A stretch of DNA of 64,000 nt from Iphinoe sp. HA4291-MV1 (GCA_019359415.1 JAHHHH010000006.1:62001-126000), one strand, 5' to 3'; shown: positions 9,465 through 17,496, counted from the stretch's first letter. Program-made: numbers and translations. The notes: generated by a model from the letters alone, not told the origin.

Positions 9465-9559
9465 TTTTTTACAGTTACTCGATTTTTAGAAAAGCTATGC
9501 AGTTCCCTACTTTAAAGTATGGGGAGCTACCTGAAACTTTTTACAATTGAATAATATGC

Positions 9560-9588
9560 CTCAAAGCATTGTTTGGTAATGCTTTGAG
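9560..9588 (-). repeat. CCTCAAAG hairpin family, copy 3
   Basis: CTCAAAGCATT pairs with AATGCTTTGAG around a 7-base loop, flanked by the family sequence TTGAATAAT. It lies 10 bases past the stop of the minus-strand fragment at 9599-9805 and before the start of the gene at 9464, as expected of a terminator between two minus-strand genes. Confidence 0.6.
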
Positions 9589-9598
9589 ACCAAAGTCA

Positions 9599-9805
9599 TC
9601 ATACACCAGAAGTTCCAGAAGGAATCACTTCTAACATTCCAAACCGTGCAGGACCTGCAGAACCGTCGGGATTTTTGAGGAGGAGCGATCGGTTTCCTAG
9701 TGGCGCATCCGCCATCGCTGTAAGGGTCAGGGTAAATATTTGAGAACCATCTTCTTCTCGAAAATCAATCTTTTTTGTGTTGAGTGCACTTCGCGCATTC
9801 AACAC
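9599..9805 (-). pseudogene. Orphan fragment of the linker domain of protein A
   Basis: Residues from about FREEDGSQIFTLTLTAM to GPARFGMLEVIPSGTSGV match residues about 460-508 of the protein at 9958-12384 almost exactly. There the domain sits between the N-terminal domain and the propeller modules. Here it has neither. Its apparent start lies in unrelated sequence containing a GTGTTGAATGCGCGAAGTGCACTCAACAC-type palindrome at about 9776-9806, and it stops where the module array should begin. I read it as debris of a third copy of gene A whose 5' part was deleted and whose repeats may survive as the gene at 8130-9464. Confidence 0.65.
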
Positions 9806-9814
9806 AAAATTGTT

Positions 9815-9940
9815 ATATCATGTCCAGATGAATATCTCTGGTTTTCTGTTGACGATCGCCCTTTGGGCGGCTCCTCCGGAGCATCGCTTGACTTTTAAGA
9901 CAGTCGCTACACTTGATAAGTAATTAATCGGACATGATAT
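9815..9940. mobile_element. MITE-like element with 11-bp perfect terminal repeats
   Basis: The 126-bp element is bounded by ATATCATGTCC and GGACATGATAT. Its interior holds a GC-rich cyanobacterial palindrome (GCCCTTTGGGCGGC followed by TCCTCCGGAG). It lies exactly between the prematurely ended propeller array of the gene at 9958-12384 and the orphan domain at 9599-9805, so insertion or recombination at this element may have created the break. It has no coding capacity. Confidence 0.6.
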
Positions 9941-9957
9941 CACTCTATGTTTTTGGA

Positions 9958-12384
9958 TTAGGTTGTCGAATCATAGAAGAGCAGGTCGGTGTAAGTATTT
10001 CCACCAAAGTTTCCCGGAACAATTGAGTGCCAGGTTTTGCGCCATCCAGTGTGGCTCAACACTGATGAGATCCTACCGCTACCATCAGTTGTACAAAATC
10101 TCCCTTCTCCAGTTGTTGGGTCATAGAATAGCAGGTCGGTATAATCATTTCCACCAAAGTCTCCCGGAACAATCAACTTCCAGGTTTTGAGCCATCCAGT
10201 GTGGCTCAACACTGATGAGATATTACCGCTACCATCAGTCGTACAAAATCTCCCTTCTCCAGTTGTGGAGTCATAGAAGAGCAGGTCGGTGTAAGTATTT
10301 CCACCAAAGTTTCCCGGAACAATCAACTTCCAGGTTTTGAGCCATCCAGTGTGTCTCCTCAACCCTGAGATATTGCCGTTACCATCAGTTGTATAAAATT
10401 CACCTTCTCCAGTTGTTGGGTCATAGAACAGCAGGTCAGTGTAAGAATTTCCACCAAAGTTTCCCGGAACAATCGAGTGCCAGGTTTTACGCCATCCAGT
10501 GTGCCTTTTCAACCCTGAGATATTGCCGTTACCATCAGTTGTATAAAATTCACCTTCTCCAGTTGTTGGGTCATAGAACAGCAGGTCGGTGTAAGCATTT
10601 CCACCAAAGTTCCCAGGAACAATCAACTTCCAGGTTTTGCGCCATCCGGTGTGCTTCTTCAACAGTGAGATATTGCCGTTACCATCAGTTGTATAAAATT
10701 CACCTTCTCCAGTTGTTGGGTCATAAAAGAGCAGGTCGATGTAAGTATTTCCACCAAAGTTTCCCGGAACAATCAACTTCCAGGTTTTGCGCCATCCGGT
10801 GTGCTTCTTTAACAGTGAGATATTGCCGCTACCATCAGTCGTATAAAATTCGCCATTAGATACGCCACCAGATACACCAGGAGTTTCAGAAGGAATCACT
10901 TCTAACATTCCAAACCGTGCAGGACCTGTAGAACCGTCGGGATTTTTGAGGAGGAGCGATCGGTTTCCTAGTGGCGCATTTGCCGCCGCAGTCAGGGTCA
11001 GGATAAAAATTTGGGAACCTTCTTCTTCTCGAAAGCCAGTCTTTTGCACGGTGATGCCAGGTGCATCCACAAACTCAATTGTGGCATTGCGATCGCTATT
11101 ACGAGCCTTGAGAGCAACATTCGCAATCGTCGTTCCTTGCTTGATTCTCATATTCAAGTTGGAACGCTCGCCGACTTGGAGCAACTCGGATTCCCGCAAG
11201 ACGGCAGGATAAGGCAAATTATTGCTGGCGACACGCCCATAAGACCGAGGGGGGGTCTGTTGGGGGATACCCTCACCGATGACCGCGATTTGAAGGGTTT
11301 CGGCGATTTGAGCGCCGTACTCAATGGGAAATCCACCAACCGAGATGTCGCTGACCGTAAAGCCATGTTCTGGTGGAACTTCGTAAACCGCATGAAGAAT
11401 CAAATCGTAAGCTTCTCCATCTTGGCGCTTGCGACCGCGAATCACTTTCCAGTAGTCGGACGGCTTGGCATCGTCAGGTGCGTCGAAGGGAAGCTCGTAG
11501 GTGCCGAAATTGGGTTCTTGTATATAAAGCCCTATAGGGTTTTTGAGAGTCACTCTCACGCCGGAACGCACTAAATCGTTAACCCTTGCACTAATAAAGG
11601 GATCGCTATTGCGGTTGGGGGTGGCATGCTGACCCCAGATAACGAGTTGGCTTGCATCGGTGATGGCATTTCCTTTGTCCTCTCGCAGGATCGTGGACTG
11701 CGCTCCTAAGAACATGGCACCATACTGGTAGTTGAAATTGCCAATCAGATGAGCTAAACCATTGGTTGGCTTATTATTCCACTCATTGAGTTCGTTGTAA
11801 GCCGGTCGTCCAGTCTGAGGATCGACAATCGGATTACCGCTAGTATCCCGCAGATACAAATCCTCTAGCTTGACTTGCTCGCTAATGAGTTGCTTGTAGA
11901 GACGCAACACGATATGAGGAGCGACATCCCAGAGGGCGTACCAGTACTCTCGGGTTTCGCTGGTGAATGAGACTTTCGTAATTTTCCCTTCAGCATTGCG
12001 GGTGACGCTCCACTCGGCATACTCATCCTGCCAACCTCGAGGACCTGGTGGGTAGTAGTCGGGATCTGGCACTCCATTATCGGCATATTCCCAATGCTTG
12101 AGCCGACCCGCCTCGGGCTTCTCGAACTTAATGCGGTTAGGATAAGCTGTCCAAGTGATGGGAACTGTTGGCGCTCCCTCGGGAACCTCGGTTGTTCGGG
12201 GATTGTAATAATCGGTGAGGGCTGGTTGATTGGTGAAATTCCAAGGCTCGTTTTGCAGCAGTCGTTCGGTCAAACGATTGACATCCTCGTTCCAGCGCGA
12301 TCGCAGCAGTTGTGCAAGTTGTTCTTCACCGGCTTGAAAGTCATTCTGAAACCCTGGCGGATCGAATTTAAAGTTGTTAGTCAT
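9958..12384 (-). CDS. Protein A2: unknown N-terminal domain plus six propeller-like modules, truncated
   Basis: This protein has about 808 residues from the ATG at 12384; a GTG at 12396 is the alternative, and neither has a clear Shine-Dalgarno. Residues 1 to about 440 are the unknown domain shared with the Tat-exported protein at 1-382. A short beta-rich linker follows (about 400-508, GSQIFILTLTAAANAPLGN). Six 50-residue modules (GEFYTTDGxGNIS, HTGWRKTW, GNFGGNxYTDLLFYDPTT) run to the stop. The last module ends at LLFYDSTT, short of a full unit, and an inverted-repeat element follows within 20 bases, so the array is probably truncated. Unlike its paralog it has no twin-arginine signal: the start falls just where the mature part of the paralog begins. 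The function is unknown. The gene is downstream of the second cytochrome-like gene, with one small gene between. Confidence 0.75.
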   Translation of the reverse strand: MTNNFKFDPPGFQNDFQAGEEQLAQLLRSRWNEDVNRLTERLLQNEPWNFTNQPALTDYYNPRTTEVPEGAPTVPITWTAYPNRIKFEKPEAGRLKHWEYADNGVPDPDYYPPGPRGWQDEYAEWSVTRNAEGKITKVSFTSETREYWYALWDVAPHIVLRLYKQLISEQVKLEDLYLRDTSGNPIVDPQTGRPAYNELNEWNNKPTNGLAHLIGNFNYQYGAMFLGAQSTILREDKGNAITDASQLVIWGQHATPNRNSDPFISARVNDLVRSGVRVTLKNPIGLYIQEPNFGTYELPFDAPDDAKPSDYWKVIRGRKRQDGEAYDLILHAVYEVPPEHGFTVSDISVGGFPIEYGAQIAETLQIAVIGEGIPQQTPPRSYGRVASNNLPYPAVLRESELLQVGERSNLNMRIKQGTTIANVALKARNSDRNATIEFVDAPGITVQKTGFREEEGSQIFILTLTAAANAPLGNRSLLLKNPDGSTGPARFGMLEVIPSETPGVSGGVSNGEFYTTDGSGNISLLKKHTGWRKTWKLIVPGNFGGNTYIDLLFYDPTTGEGEFYTTDGNGNISLLKKHTGWRKTWKLIVPGNFGGNAYTDLLFYDPTTGEGEFYTTDGNGNISGLKRHTGWRKTWHSIVPGNFGGNSYTDLLFYDPTTGEGEFYTTDGNGNISGLRRHTGWLKTWKLIVPGNFGGNTYTDLLFYDSTTGEGRFCTTDGSGNISSVLSHTGWLKTWKLIVPGDFGGNDYTDLLFYDPTTGEGRFCTTDGSGRISSVLSHTGWRKTWHSIVPGNFGGNTYTDLLFYDSTT
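10000..10850 (-). repeat. Six tandem 150-bp coding repeats (propeller modules)
   Basis: These are direct repeats with a 150-bp period inside the gene at 9958-12384, highly similar at the DNA level (for example CACCAAAGTTTCCCGGAACA and CATCAGTTGTATAAAATTC recur in each unit). A second array with the same period lies in the gene at 8130-9464. High DNA identity between units implies recent expansion or ongoing gene conversion. Units 1-4 and units 5-6 form two subgroups (GEFYTT against GRFCTT). Confidence 0.9.
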
Positions 12385-12396
12385 TTGCTTGTTCAC

Positions 12397-12835
12397 GCTT
12401 TTGTGTAGGAGTTTGGGAGTTCAGCAGCTAAACTCAATGGCTGCGTATCTCATTAATTCTCGAGATACAAAAGACTCGTTACATTTAGAAAAAATACTAT
12501 GCAGATTGTTTTGTAGGGGAGCGATCGCACTTACAGCAATTTTCTATTGGATAGAACACAGGTTGACTTTCCAAGACACAGCAATGCTGTGCCCTTACCA
12601 TCTCGTTTGTAGTCTATGCAATTGAGAAGCGCTGTAAGGCTAAAAGACTGATTAATGATGTGAAATTTGGGAGCTTCGACTCGTTGTCCAGTACCTCTGT
12701 AACCTCCTTACTGAACTAATGTCCCAACAAAGCACCGTTTACCTCTTGCAAAACTTCCGCTACACCCGCAAAGGTTAACGGTGGGAGGATGTCAATACGC
12801 GCTCATTACCGTAAAAAAAAACTCGTAGGAGTGTG
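12397..12835. other. 439-bp intergenic region
   Basis: I see no intact gene. On the minus strand, 12716 to about 12800 reads as an open C-terminal-looking fragment (LPPLTFAGVAEVLQEVNGAL) with no start codon, which may be the remains of a deleted gene. The region just before 12396 should hold the promoter of the propeller-protein gene, but I cannot identify boxes. Confidence 0.4.
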
Positions 12836-13204
12836 TCAAAGCTGAATTTTAATAGGCTCTTGCCCTTCCACAAAACTATACTCGATTTCTTTTGTGTTTA
12901 CCCGCATATAACTTTTTGCGGGAAATTGAGATTGCAATTCTTCAAGATTTAGCTCTTGCACAATCTTAGCAAGTAAACCTTTTGGTGAATCATCTACCTC
13001 TAACAAGACTTCTTCGTTGTCAATAATCTTGTTTAATTCATCGGATAACTGTTGCTCAAATGCGTTAATTTGTGGATCGTTTAAAAGTTGAAGATCTTGA
13101 TTGCGTAGCATTTTGTCCAAATGCGTGTCGCCAGTCTGATATTCTGGTGCTTGTCTTAACGCATTTGCCCAAATTTTCGCTGCTGTTGTTGCTGCAATTC
13201 TCAT
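12836..13204 (-). CDS. Hypothetical 122-residue protein
   Basis: I do not recognise the family. The protein is soluble with no signal peptide or membrane segment. It begins with a helical MRIAATTAAKIWANALRQAP, continues with an acidic central part (INAFEQQLSDELNKIIDNEE), and ends with a strand-like KEIEYSFVEGQEPIKIQL. The ATG start and consistent codon use suggest a real gene. It sits between the second cytochrome-like gene and the propeller gene on the same strand, a position empty in the other copy of the module, so it was probably inserted or is independent. Confidence 0.55.
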   Translation of the reverse strand: MRIAATTAAKIWANALRQAPEYQTGDTHLDKMLRNQDLQLLNDPQINAFEQQLSDELNKIIDNEEVLLEVDDSPKGLLAKIVQELNLEELQSQFPAKSYMRVNTKEIEYSFVEGQEPIKIQL

Positions 13205-13556
13205 TGTTTTTTGTTTTGTTTTTAATAATCATTGTAGCTAACTTGTAGGTATTGAGTTTTGCATTGCTCGATTTCTACCTACAAGCTCAAGCGATTGGCT
13301 TTGCCACTGCCCCTTGGGCAATCGCTTTAGAATCCCTAGAATACCGATTCAGCATTCACAGTTTTGACAAAAAACCAGGTTTCTTTGGGTCACAACAAGG
13401 AAATTTTGGTTTGAAAGGACATAGAAATTGAGTTTTTCAGTCTCACCTTTTATGACTAAATCGGTGTTCTAGCGATCAAGCTATGTCAAACAGAATTCAA
13501 TCAGTTGCACTTAAGAATGCTGCTTTTCTCATAACACCGGGTTATGGAAGCTCACA
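13205..13556. other. 352-bp intergenic region with a palindromic repeat
   Basis: No gene is seen. A dispersed hairpin lies at 13289-13327 (AAGCGATTG and CAATCGCTT arms around GCCCCTTGGGC). Relatives occur near 49326-49368 and inside the element at 9815-9940. A CAGGTTTCTTTGGG-type short repeat common in cyanobacteria lies near 13375. Confidence 0.45.
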
Positions 13557-15341
13557 CTAATTGCTAGCGGTGGGTTTCGGACAGGACGGCAGTTCGGATA
13601 GGTCGTTTTCCGGAAACAGCAGTCTAGACTCGTAAAACTCGCATAGAGCGGGGGTTGAGGCAAAGCGATCGCGCTGCTCGATGCTCCATCGCATCACGTA
13701 ATCCAAGCGTTCGGTTGGTTCAAGATTTTCCACCGACTTCACATAGGCTTTCAGTCGGTCTGCTGTTACCTGCTTCCATTGATCATTGGGCAACTCCCAG
13801 GTATAGAGAAACTGCTCTTCTGGTGAGGAAGCGTCAAAATCTTCAGGATTGGAAGGTGCTTTGAACCCCTTCTCCTTAATCTTGGCAGCAAAGTCTGTGG
13901 GAACGCTGCTGACTCCATTAACGATCTTGCCGGTCGTTATTCCCTTGGCGTATTTTTGAAGAGAAGCGCGTTTTTCAGAAAACAACGGGTTTTTGTAGTC
14001 CACCATCAATAGAGCGGCGACGAATCTGTCTGTCACAACCTTCGATTGCAACAATTTTTGCGTCACGTAAATGTCTTCCGCTGCTACCTGCGGTAAGTAG
14101 AGGGCAAAATAGGTCGATCCTGGAGACTCATATGCTTTCTCGCTATCGCGCGTGAACCCTTTCGTGCCAACCAATTTGAAGTCATGTTCCTTGAGAAAGG
14201 CATCATAGTCCTTCCGAGGCAATTTCACCGAAAGAGGCGAGTAGTCCAACTTCAAGGTTGTCTGCAAAAGCGTGTCCGACAAGAAAGTGTCGTTGGGAGG
14301 AACGCCAGCAATATCAGAGTCTGGCGGACTTGTATTTTGTCCTGCGCTCTGAACGTCACTGGACTTAAAGTTGACGGTGGTATTGGTGGTCAAGTAGCGC
14401 AACATTTGATCGACATCACTGACATTGATAGTGCTGCCTTCCTTACGGATGCGCTGTCGCAACCAATTGCTGTAGTAGCCTTGAAAGTTGCTTCTGATGA
14501 CCTGTTCAAGGATCTCAGCACCACGCCGTGACAAAAAGAAAGCTTCGCTGGCGACTTCCTTTGGAAGGAACTGTGCGGAAATATTGGCTCGCTGAGACTG
14601 CCAATTACTCCAAGGAAGCTCTATCTCCCTCATAACTGGAACGCCGTTATGATGACAGCGAAAACAACCTTGTCCTATCGTTTGGGGTTGTTGTGCTTGA
14701 GAAGTATGACCCGTCCAAGCCCAAACCATAGGATTCTTATCACTAGCTTCAAAGTCGGGTACTTGCGGTCTGAGGAAATAGTAGTTGTATTCTTTGGTTT
14801 GGTCGTCAAAAGACAGAACCTCAATCAACCCTAGAGTCTTAGTCTCAGGAATGGCAGGGGAAAGCTTCGCCATCATAATTTTGCTCTCGTTTTCATTCGC
14901 TCCCCAAGTTATGGTATAGCGAAGACCGCGAGGCAGATCCCTTGCAGCAACAGTTGTGGGGATTTGTGCTCCTTCCCCGACAAAGTAAGTCGTTGGACCA
15001 TAGCCCCATTTGTCCGCGATCGCCTGATTGATGGTTTGGGTGTCATCCGGGAGAGGCTTCTGCTGCGTCAAAAGACCCTGCAGAGTCTTGGCAAAGGGAT
15101 CGGTAAGCTTCTCAATTTCAGAGTCGCTCAGGGGCGTAAGGCATTTGTCCAACCCCTCAATGTGGCGGTAAATTTTGTCTTTAACTACGGGAGGGCAGCT
15201 GATTGATTCTTCTAGTGGCGCACTGCTAGCTTCCATTGAGGCGAACCAAGTTCCGCCTAAGACCGAAAGTAGGGTGAGAAAAACCACTATACTTAGCGTT
15301 GCAATAGTCGATTTTACAAATCTTAAAGATTTTGCAAGCAT
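13557..15341 (-). CDS. Exported single-CxxCH cytochrome-like protein (module protein B2)
   Basis: This is a full-length paralog of the gene at 763-2526, about 594 residues from the ATG chosen at 15341. An upstream TTG at 15356 would place GAGGAG inside the gene, whereas from 15341 the GAGGAG lies 7 bases ahead, exactly as in the paralog. The N-terminal hydrophobic segment (TIATLSIVVFLTLLSVLGG) suggests export. The heme motif CFRCH is in the context GQGCFRCHHNG, followed by REIELPWSNWQSQRAN. The 5' leader with AGAGCTTGATTTTTTCGCTC is also shared with the paralog, so the duplication included the regulatory region. The heme iron's second ligand and the protein's partner are unknown. It is the first gene of the second B-A module. 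Confidence 0.8.
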   Translation of the reverse strand: MLAKSLRFVKSTIATLSIVVFLTLLSVLGGTWFASMEASSAPLEESISCPPVVKDKIYRHIEGLDKCLTPLSDSEIEKLTDPFAKTLQGLLTQQKPLPDDTQTINQAIADKWGYGPTTYFVGEGAQIPTTVAARDLPRGLRYTITWGANENESKIMMAKLSPAIPETKTLGLIEVLSFDDQTKEYNYYFLRPQVPDFEASDKNPMVWAWTGHTSQAQQPQTIGQGCFRCHHNGVPVMREIELPWSNWQSQRANISAQFLPKEVASEAFFLSRRGAEILEQVIRSNFQGYYSNWLRQRIRKEGSTINVSDVDQMLRYLTTNTTVNFKSSDVQSAGQNTSPPDSDIAGVPPNDTFLSDTLLQTTLKLDYSPLSVKLPRKDYDAFLKEHDFKLVGTKGFTRDSEKAYESPGSTYFALYLPQVAAEDIYVTQKLLQSKVVTDRFVAALLMVDYKNPLFSEKRASLQKYAKGITTGKIVNGVSSVPTDFAAKIKEKGFKAPSNPEDFDASSPEEQFLYTWELPNDQWKQVTADRLKAYVKSVENLEPTERLDYVMRWSIEQRDRFASTPALCEFYESRLLFPENDLSELPSCPKPTASN

Positions 15342-15476
15342 TATGATTCTCCTCAATCTTGCTATAGCTTGCTATAGAGCTTGATTTTTTCGCTCTCACT
15401 CACAGATAGCGAACATATCGAGCGTATAGTAGATAGCTAACATACTTGAGCCTACCGCAAAAGAGTGATTATAAGA

Positions 15477-16649
15477 TCAAAAATATGATTGAAGTTTTCC
15501 CCTTCTTCTCACATCTAGCGTTGCACAATGAAAAGAACCACCAAAGATATTAAAGTTGCGAAAATTACAAGTAATTGGCTGAAATCCCCAATCTTTTAGA
15601 AGTCTAATCATTGCTTCGTCTTGCTTTTCAACGATGACTCTTTTTTCATCGAGTGTCAAAAGATTCATACCGACTCCCTTAGAGCTCATATAGAGAGGAT
15701 GACTGTCAGGAATACAGAATTCAGAAACTTTTAGCACATCCCAACTTTTAAACATTTCTGGAACTTTTTCCACTTTTTCTGGATGTATTAAGAGTTTACC
15801 AGGAGCAAGAAGCACAAACGTTGCATCAATGTGCATGGCTGATTGATCCTTAAACTTGAGTTCATGGATTCTGTACTCATTTCCCAAACATCTCCGTACC
15901 CACTCTATGCCAAAACGATTGGTAACATGACTTTGTTGCACGAAGATATCTCTACCACATTTGGTAAACTCTGCCGCATCAAATACTGGTTCAAATTCAG
16001 TCAGTGAAGAGTTGAATTCTTGATCCTTATCTGCCTCTTCATATTGATAGTTGTATAGTTCATCACACAGTTGTGGTTTGGGTGCTGGAATCCATTGAGC
16101 GCCCTGATGAAAATACTCTTTGATCAGTGAACGATAGGCATTAATTTCAAAGTATCTAGAGCGCCAAGGCATTGGAGCTTCGATCAGTTTATCTCCAATG
16201 ACCATCATGACATCTCTTGGCATTGCTCCGTAGAGACCACTTGGACTTTCCCAGTCTGGGGTTGCATAAGGACGAGTATAATTTATAGCATCAGGACGAC
16301 GAACTGTTACACCTTCTGATTCCAAAATGTGAACGAGTTCTTGCAGATCTTTTTCTCCAGCTTGTACTTGCTCTTCTGGGAATAGTTGTCCACCTTTGCT
16401 CCGAAAAAAATCCCAATAACGCCTAGGCATTGTTGCTTTAACTGTTACATGCCAAGGTGGTACTACTGCACCATCCAATCGACCAACAATCACTTCCTCT
16501 AGAGGGTCCCATTCATTGAATGAGTTGACAACAGGTGTTGCTGGTTCTGTTAATTGCGAGCGCGTGGTTGGGACAGAGGTAGTCATTTGTGCGAAGTTGA
16601 CAACAGGTATTGCTGGTTCTGTTAATTGCGAACTATGATTCTGCTCCAT
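15477..16649 (-). CDS. Amidinotransferase of the arginine:glycine amidinotransferase family
   Basis: This 390-residue enzyme moves an amidino group from arginine to an amine acceptor. The catalytic triad of the family is visible: Asp234 (CGRDIFVQQS), His273 (SAMHIDATFVLL) and Cys375 (GGSFHCATLDVRR), along with the N-terminal WDPLEEVIVGR. Known cyanobacterial relatives include CyrA (guanidinoacetate, cylindrospermopsin) and SxtG (saxitoxin). The acceptor here is not readable. Glycine, lysine or a product of the neighbouring lysine-halogenase-like enzyme are all possible. The family core starts near residue 41; before it lies a duplicated 12-residue block (SQLTEPAxPVVN), so ATG 16649 may be followed by a dispensable tail, or Met22 could be the start. 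It is divergent from the exporter/methyltransferase/halogenase genes. No PKS or NRPS gene is nearby, so this is not a cylindrospermopsin or saxitoxin cluster. Confidence 0.88.
   Translation of the reverse strand: MEQNHSSQLTEPAIPVVNFAQMTTSVPTTRSQLTEPATPVVNSFNEWDPLEEVIVGRLDGAVVPPWHVTVKATMPRRYWDFFRSKGGQLFPEEQVQAGEKDLQELVHILESEGVTVRRPDAINYTRPYATPDWESPSGLYGAMPRDVMMVIGDKLIEAPMPWRSRYFEINAYRSLIKEYFHQGAQWIPAPKPQLCDELYNYQYEEADKDQEFNSSLTEFEPVFDAAEFTKCGRDIFVQQSHVTNRFGIEWVRRCLGNEYRIHELKFKDQSAMHIDATFVLLAPGKLLIHPEKVEKVPEMFKSWDVLKVSEFCIPDSHPLYMSSKGVGMNLLTLDEKRVIVEKQDEAMIRLLKDWGFQPITCNFRNFNIFGGSFHCATLDVRRRGKLQSYF
16524..16631 (-). repeat. 36-bp direct repeat in the amidinotransferase 5' end
   Basis: Two 36-base copies (16524-16559 and 16596-16631) differ at one base, are in frame and are 72 bases apart. 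They encode SQLTEPAxPVVN twice and lie outside the conserved catalytic core. Confidence 0.85.
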
Positions 16650-16709
16650 AATCAGGTAAATTTAAGAACAAAGTACAAGTTTGAGAGGCTATCCAAGGGA
16701 ACTGATCAG

Positions 16710-16816
16710 ATATAGCAATCCCTATATGAATTGTGAGAATTTACGGAGTCTAAAAGCAAACTTTTACAGGCTTTTCAGCTTTTTTATTTCTCACGAATGA
16801 TAAAAGAATGCTATAT
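16710..16816. mobile_element. MITE-like element with imperfect ATATAGCA ends
   Basis: The 107-bp element has outer ends ATATAGCA and TGCTATAT and an imperfect inverted repeat of about 30 bases (inner blocks TTGTGAGAA and TTCTCACGA). It has no coding capacity. It lies in the divergent promoter region upstream of the amidinotransferase gene, 60 bases before its start, so it may affect transcription of that gene. Confidence 0.5.
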
Positions 16817-17103
16817 ATTGTGGTATTGTGAAACACACAATCAAGGTATACTATGAATTAGATTCTTTTGTCAAAATAATTAAGTCAGCAATTCACCAGA
16901 ATGAAAATGCTTTTCTCGAAGATGTCTCATAAGTAGAACTTCATGCTTGTACTAACGACTAAAAGTCGGTAGTTTACGGGTACACCGATAACAACCACCT
17001 ATCTAGGTTTAAAAACCCCTATTTTCCATTAGTCCGAGCAGGTAGACTTAGCTAGTGTAGTAGTGTTCGCCGTAGATGTTGCCAAGCAAGATTTATTCCC
17101 TCA

Positions 17104-17258
17104 GTTATACCCAGATTTCTCACAAAGAGAGAAAAAAATGGGGTGAAAAACTGCTAAAACAAAATAGAGATATAATAAGCATTCCAGTAGTTAAAAACAT
17201 GCTTTTTTCTGCCAATTTTGGTGATTTTTCAATGACTTGTGAGAAATCCAGGTATAAC
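17104..17258. mobile_element. MITE-like element with 22-bp terminal repeats
   Basis: Arms at 17104-17125 and 17237-17258 match at 20 of 22 positions (core GATTTCTCACAA and its complement, outer GTTATACC). A 62-codon frame runs through it but resembles no protein I know. It sits in the divergent intergenic region between the amidinotransferase and the exporter gene, beside a second element. Confidence 0.65.
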
Positions 17259-17335
17259 ATGTGACACTCCAAAATGCGGAATGTAAGTTATTTTATGATA
17301 GTGTATTGATTAATTAAAATTCTCAGATATGAAAA

Positions 17336-17425
17336 ATGAAACAGAAAACTTCTACGTATTCTTCGGAGTCATTTGAGAATAAAGCAGATACAAGTCTCAA
17401 GAGGACCAGTAGAAGAATATCATGA
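17336..17425 (+). pseudogene. Remnant of a duplicated methyltransferase start
   Basis: A 29-codon frame beginning MKQKTSTYSSESFENKADTS matches the start of the methyltransferase at 18638 (MEPEISISSEDFKNKADTGL). The 17-base run AGAATAAAGCAGATACA is identical in both. The upstream AT-rich leader (TTGATTAATT, AAATTCT) is also similar. After residue 21 the likeness ends and a stop follows. I read this as the 5' stub of a second methyltransferase gene whose body was lost, perhaps when the exporter gene arrived. A short leader peptide is the alternative. Confidence 0.55.
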
Positions 17426-17496
17426 AACGTGAGATATCCCGTCTAATAACCAAATTTGTCTCCTCTACCAAACCTATTCTAATCCTTTAACCTTAA

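Noticed and set aside
10000-10850. Regular repeats that might be a CRISPR array
   Set aside because: The period is 150 bp, the units are coding throughout and there are no unique spacers. The heptamer arrays at 39346-39445 also lack spacers.
10389-10859. Open frames on the plus strand across the propeller modules
   Set aside because: They are shadows of the 150-bp coding repeats read on the other strand; repetition keeps the frame open without selection.
12716-12800. Minus-strand reading LPPLTFAGVAEVLQEVNGAL ending in a stop
   Set aside because: It looks like a C-terminal fragment but has no start and an in-frame stop just upstream; too short to call.
17076-17264. 62-codon frame within the element at 17104-17258
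   Set aside because: It starts and ends near the terminal repeats and resembles no transposase; treated as part of a non-coding element.
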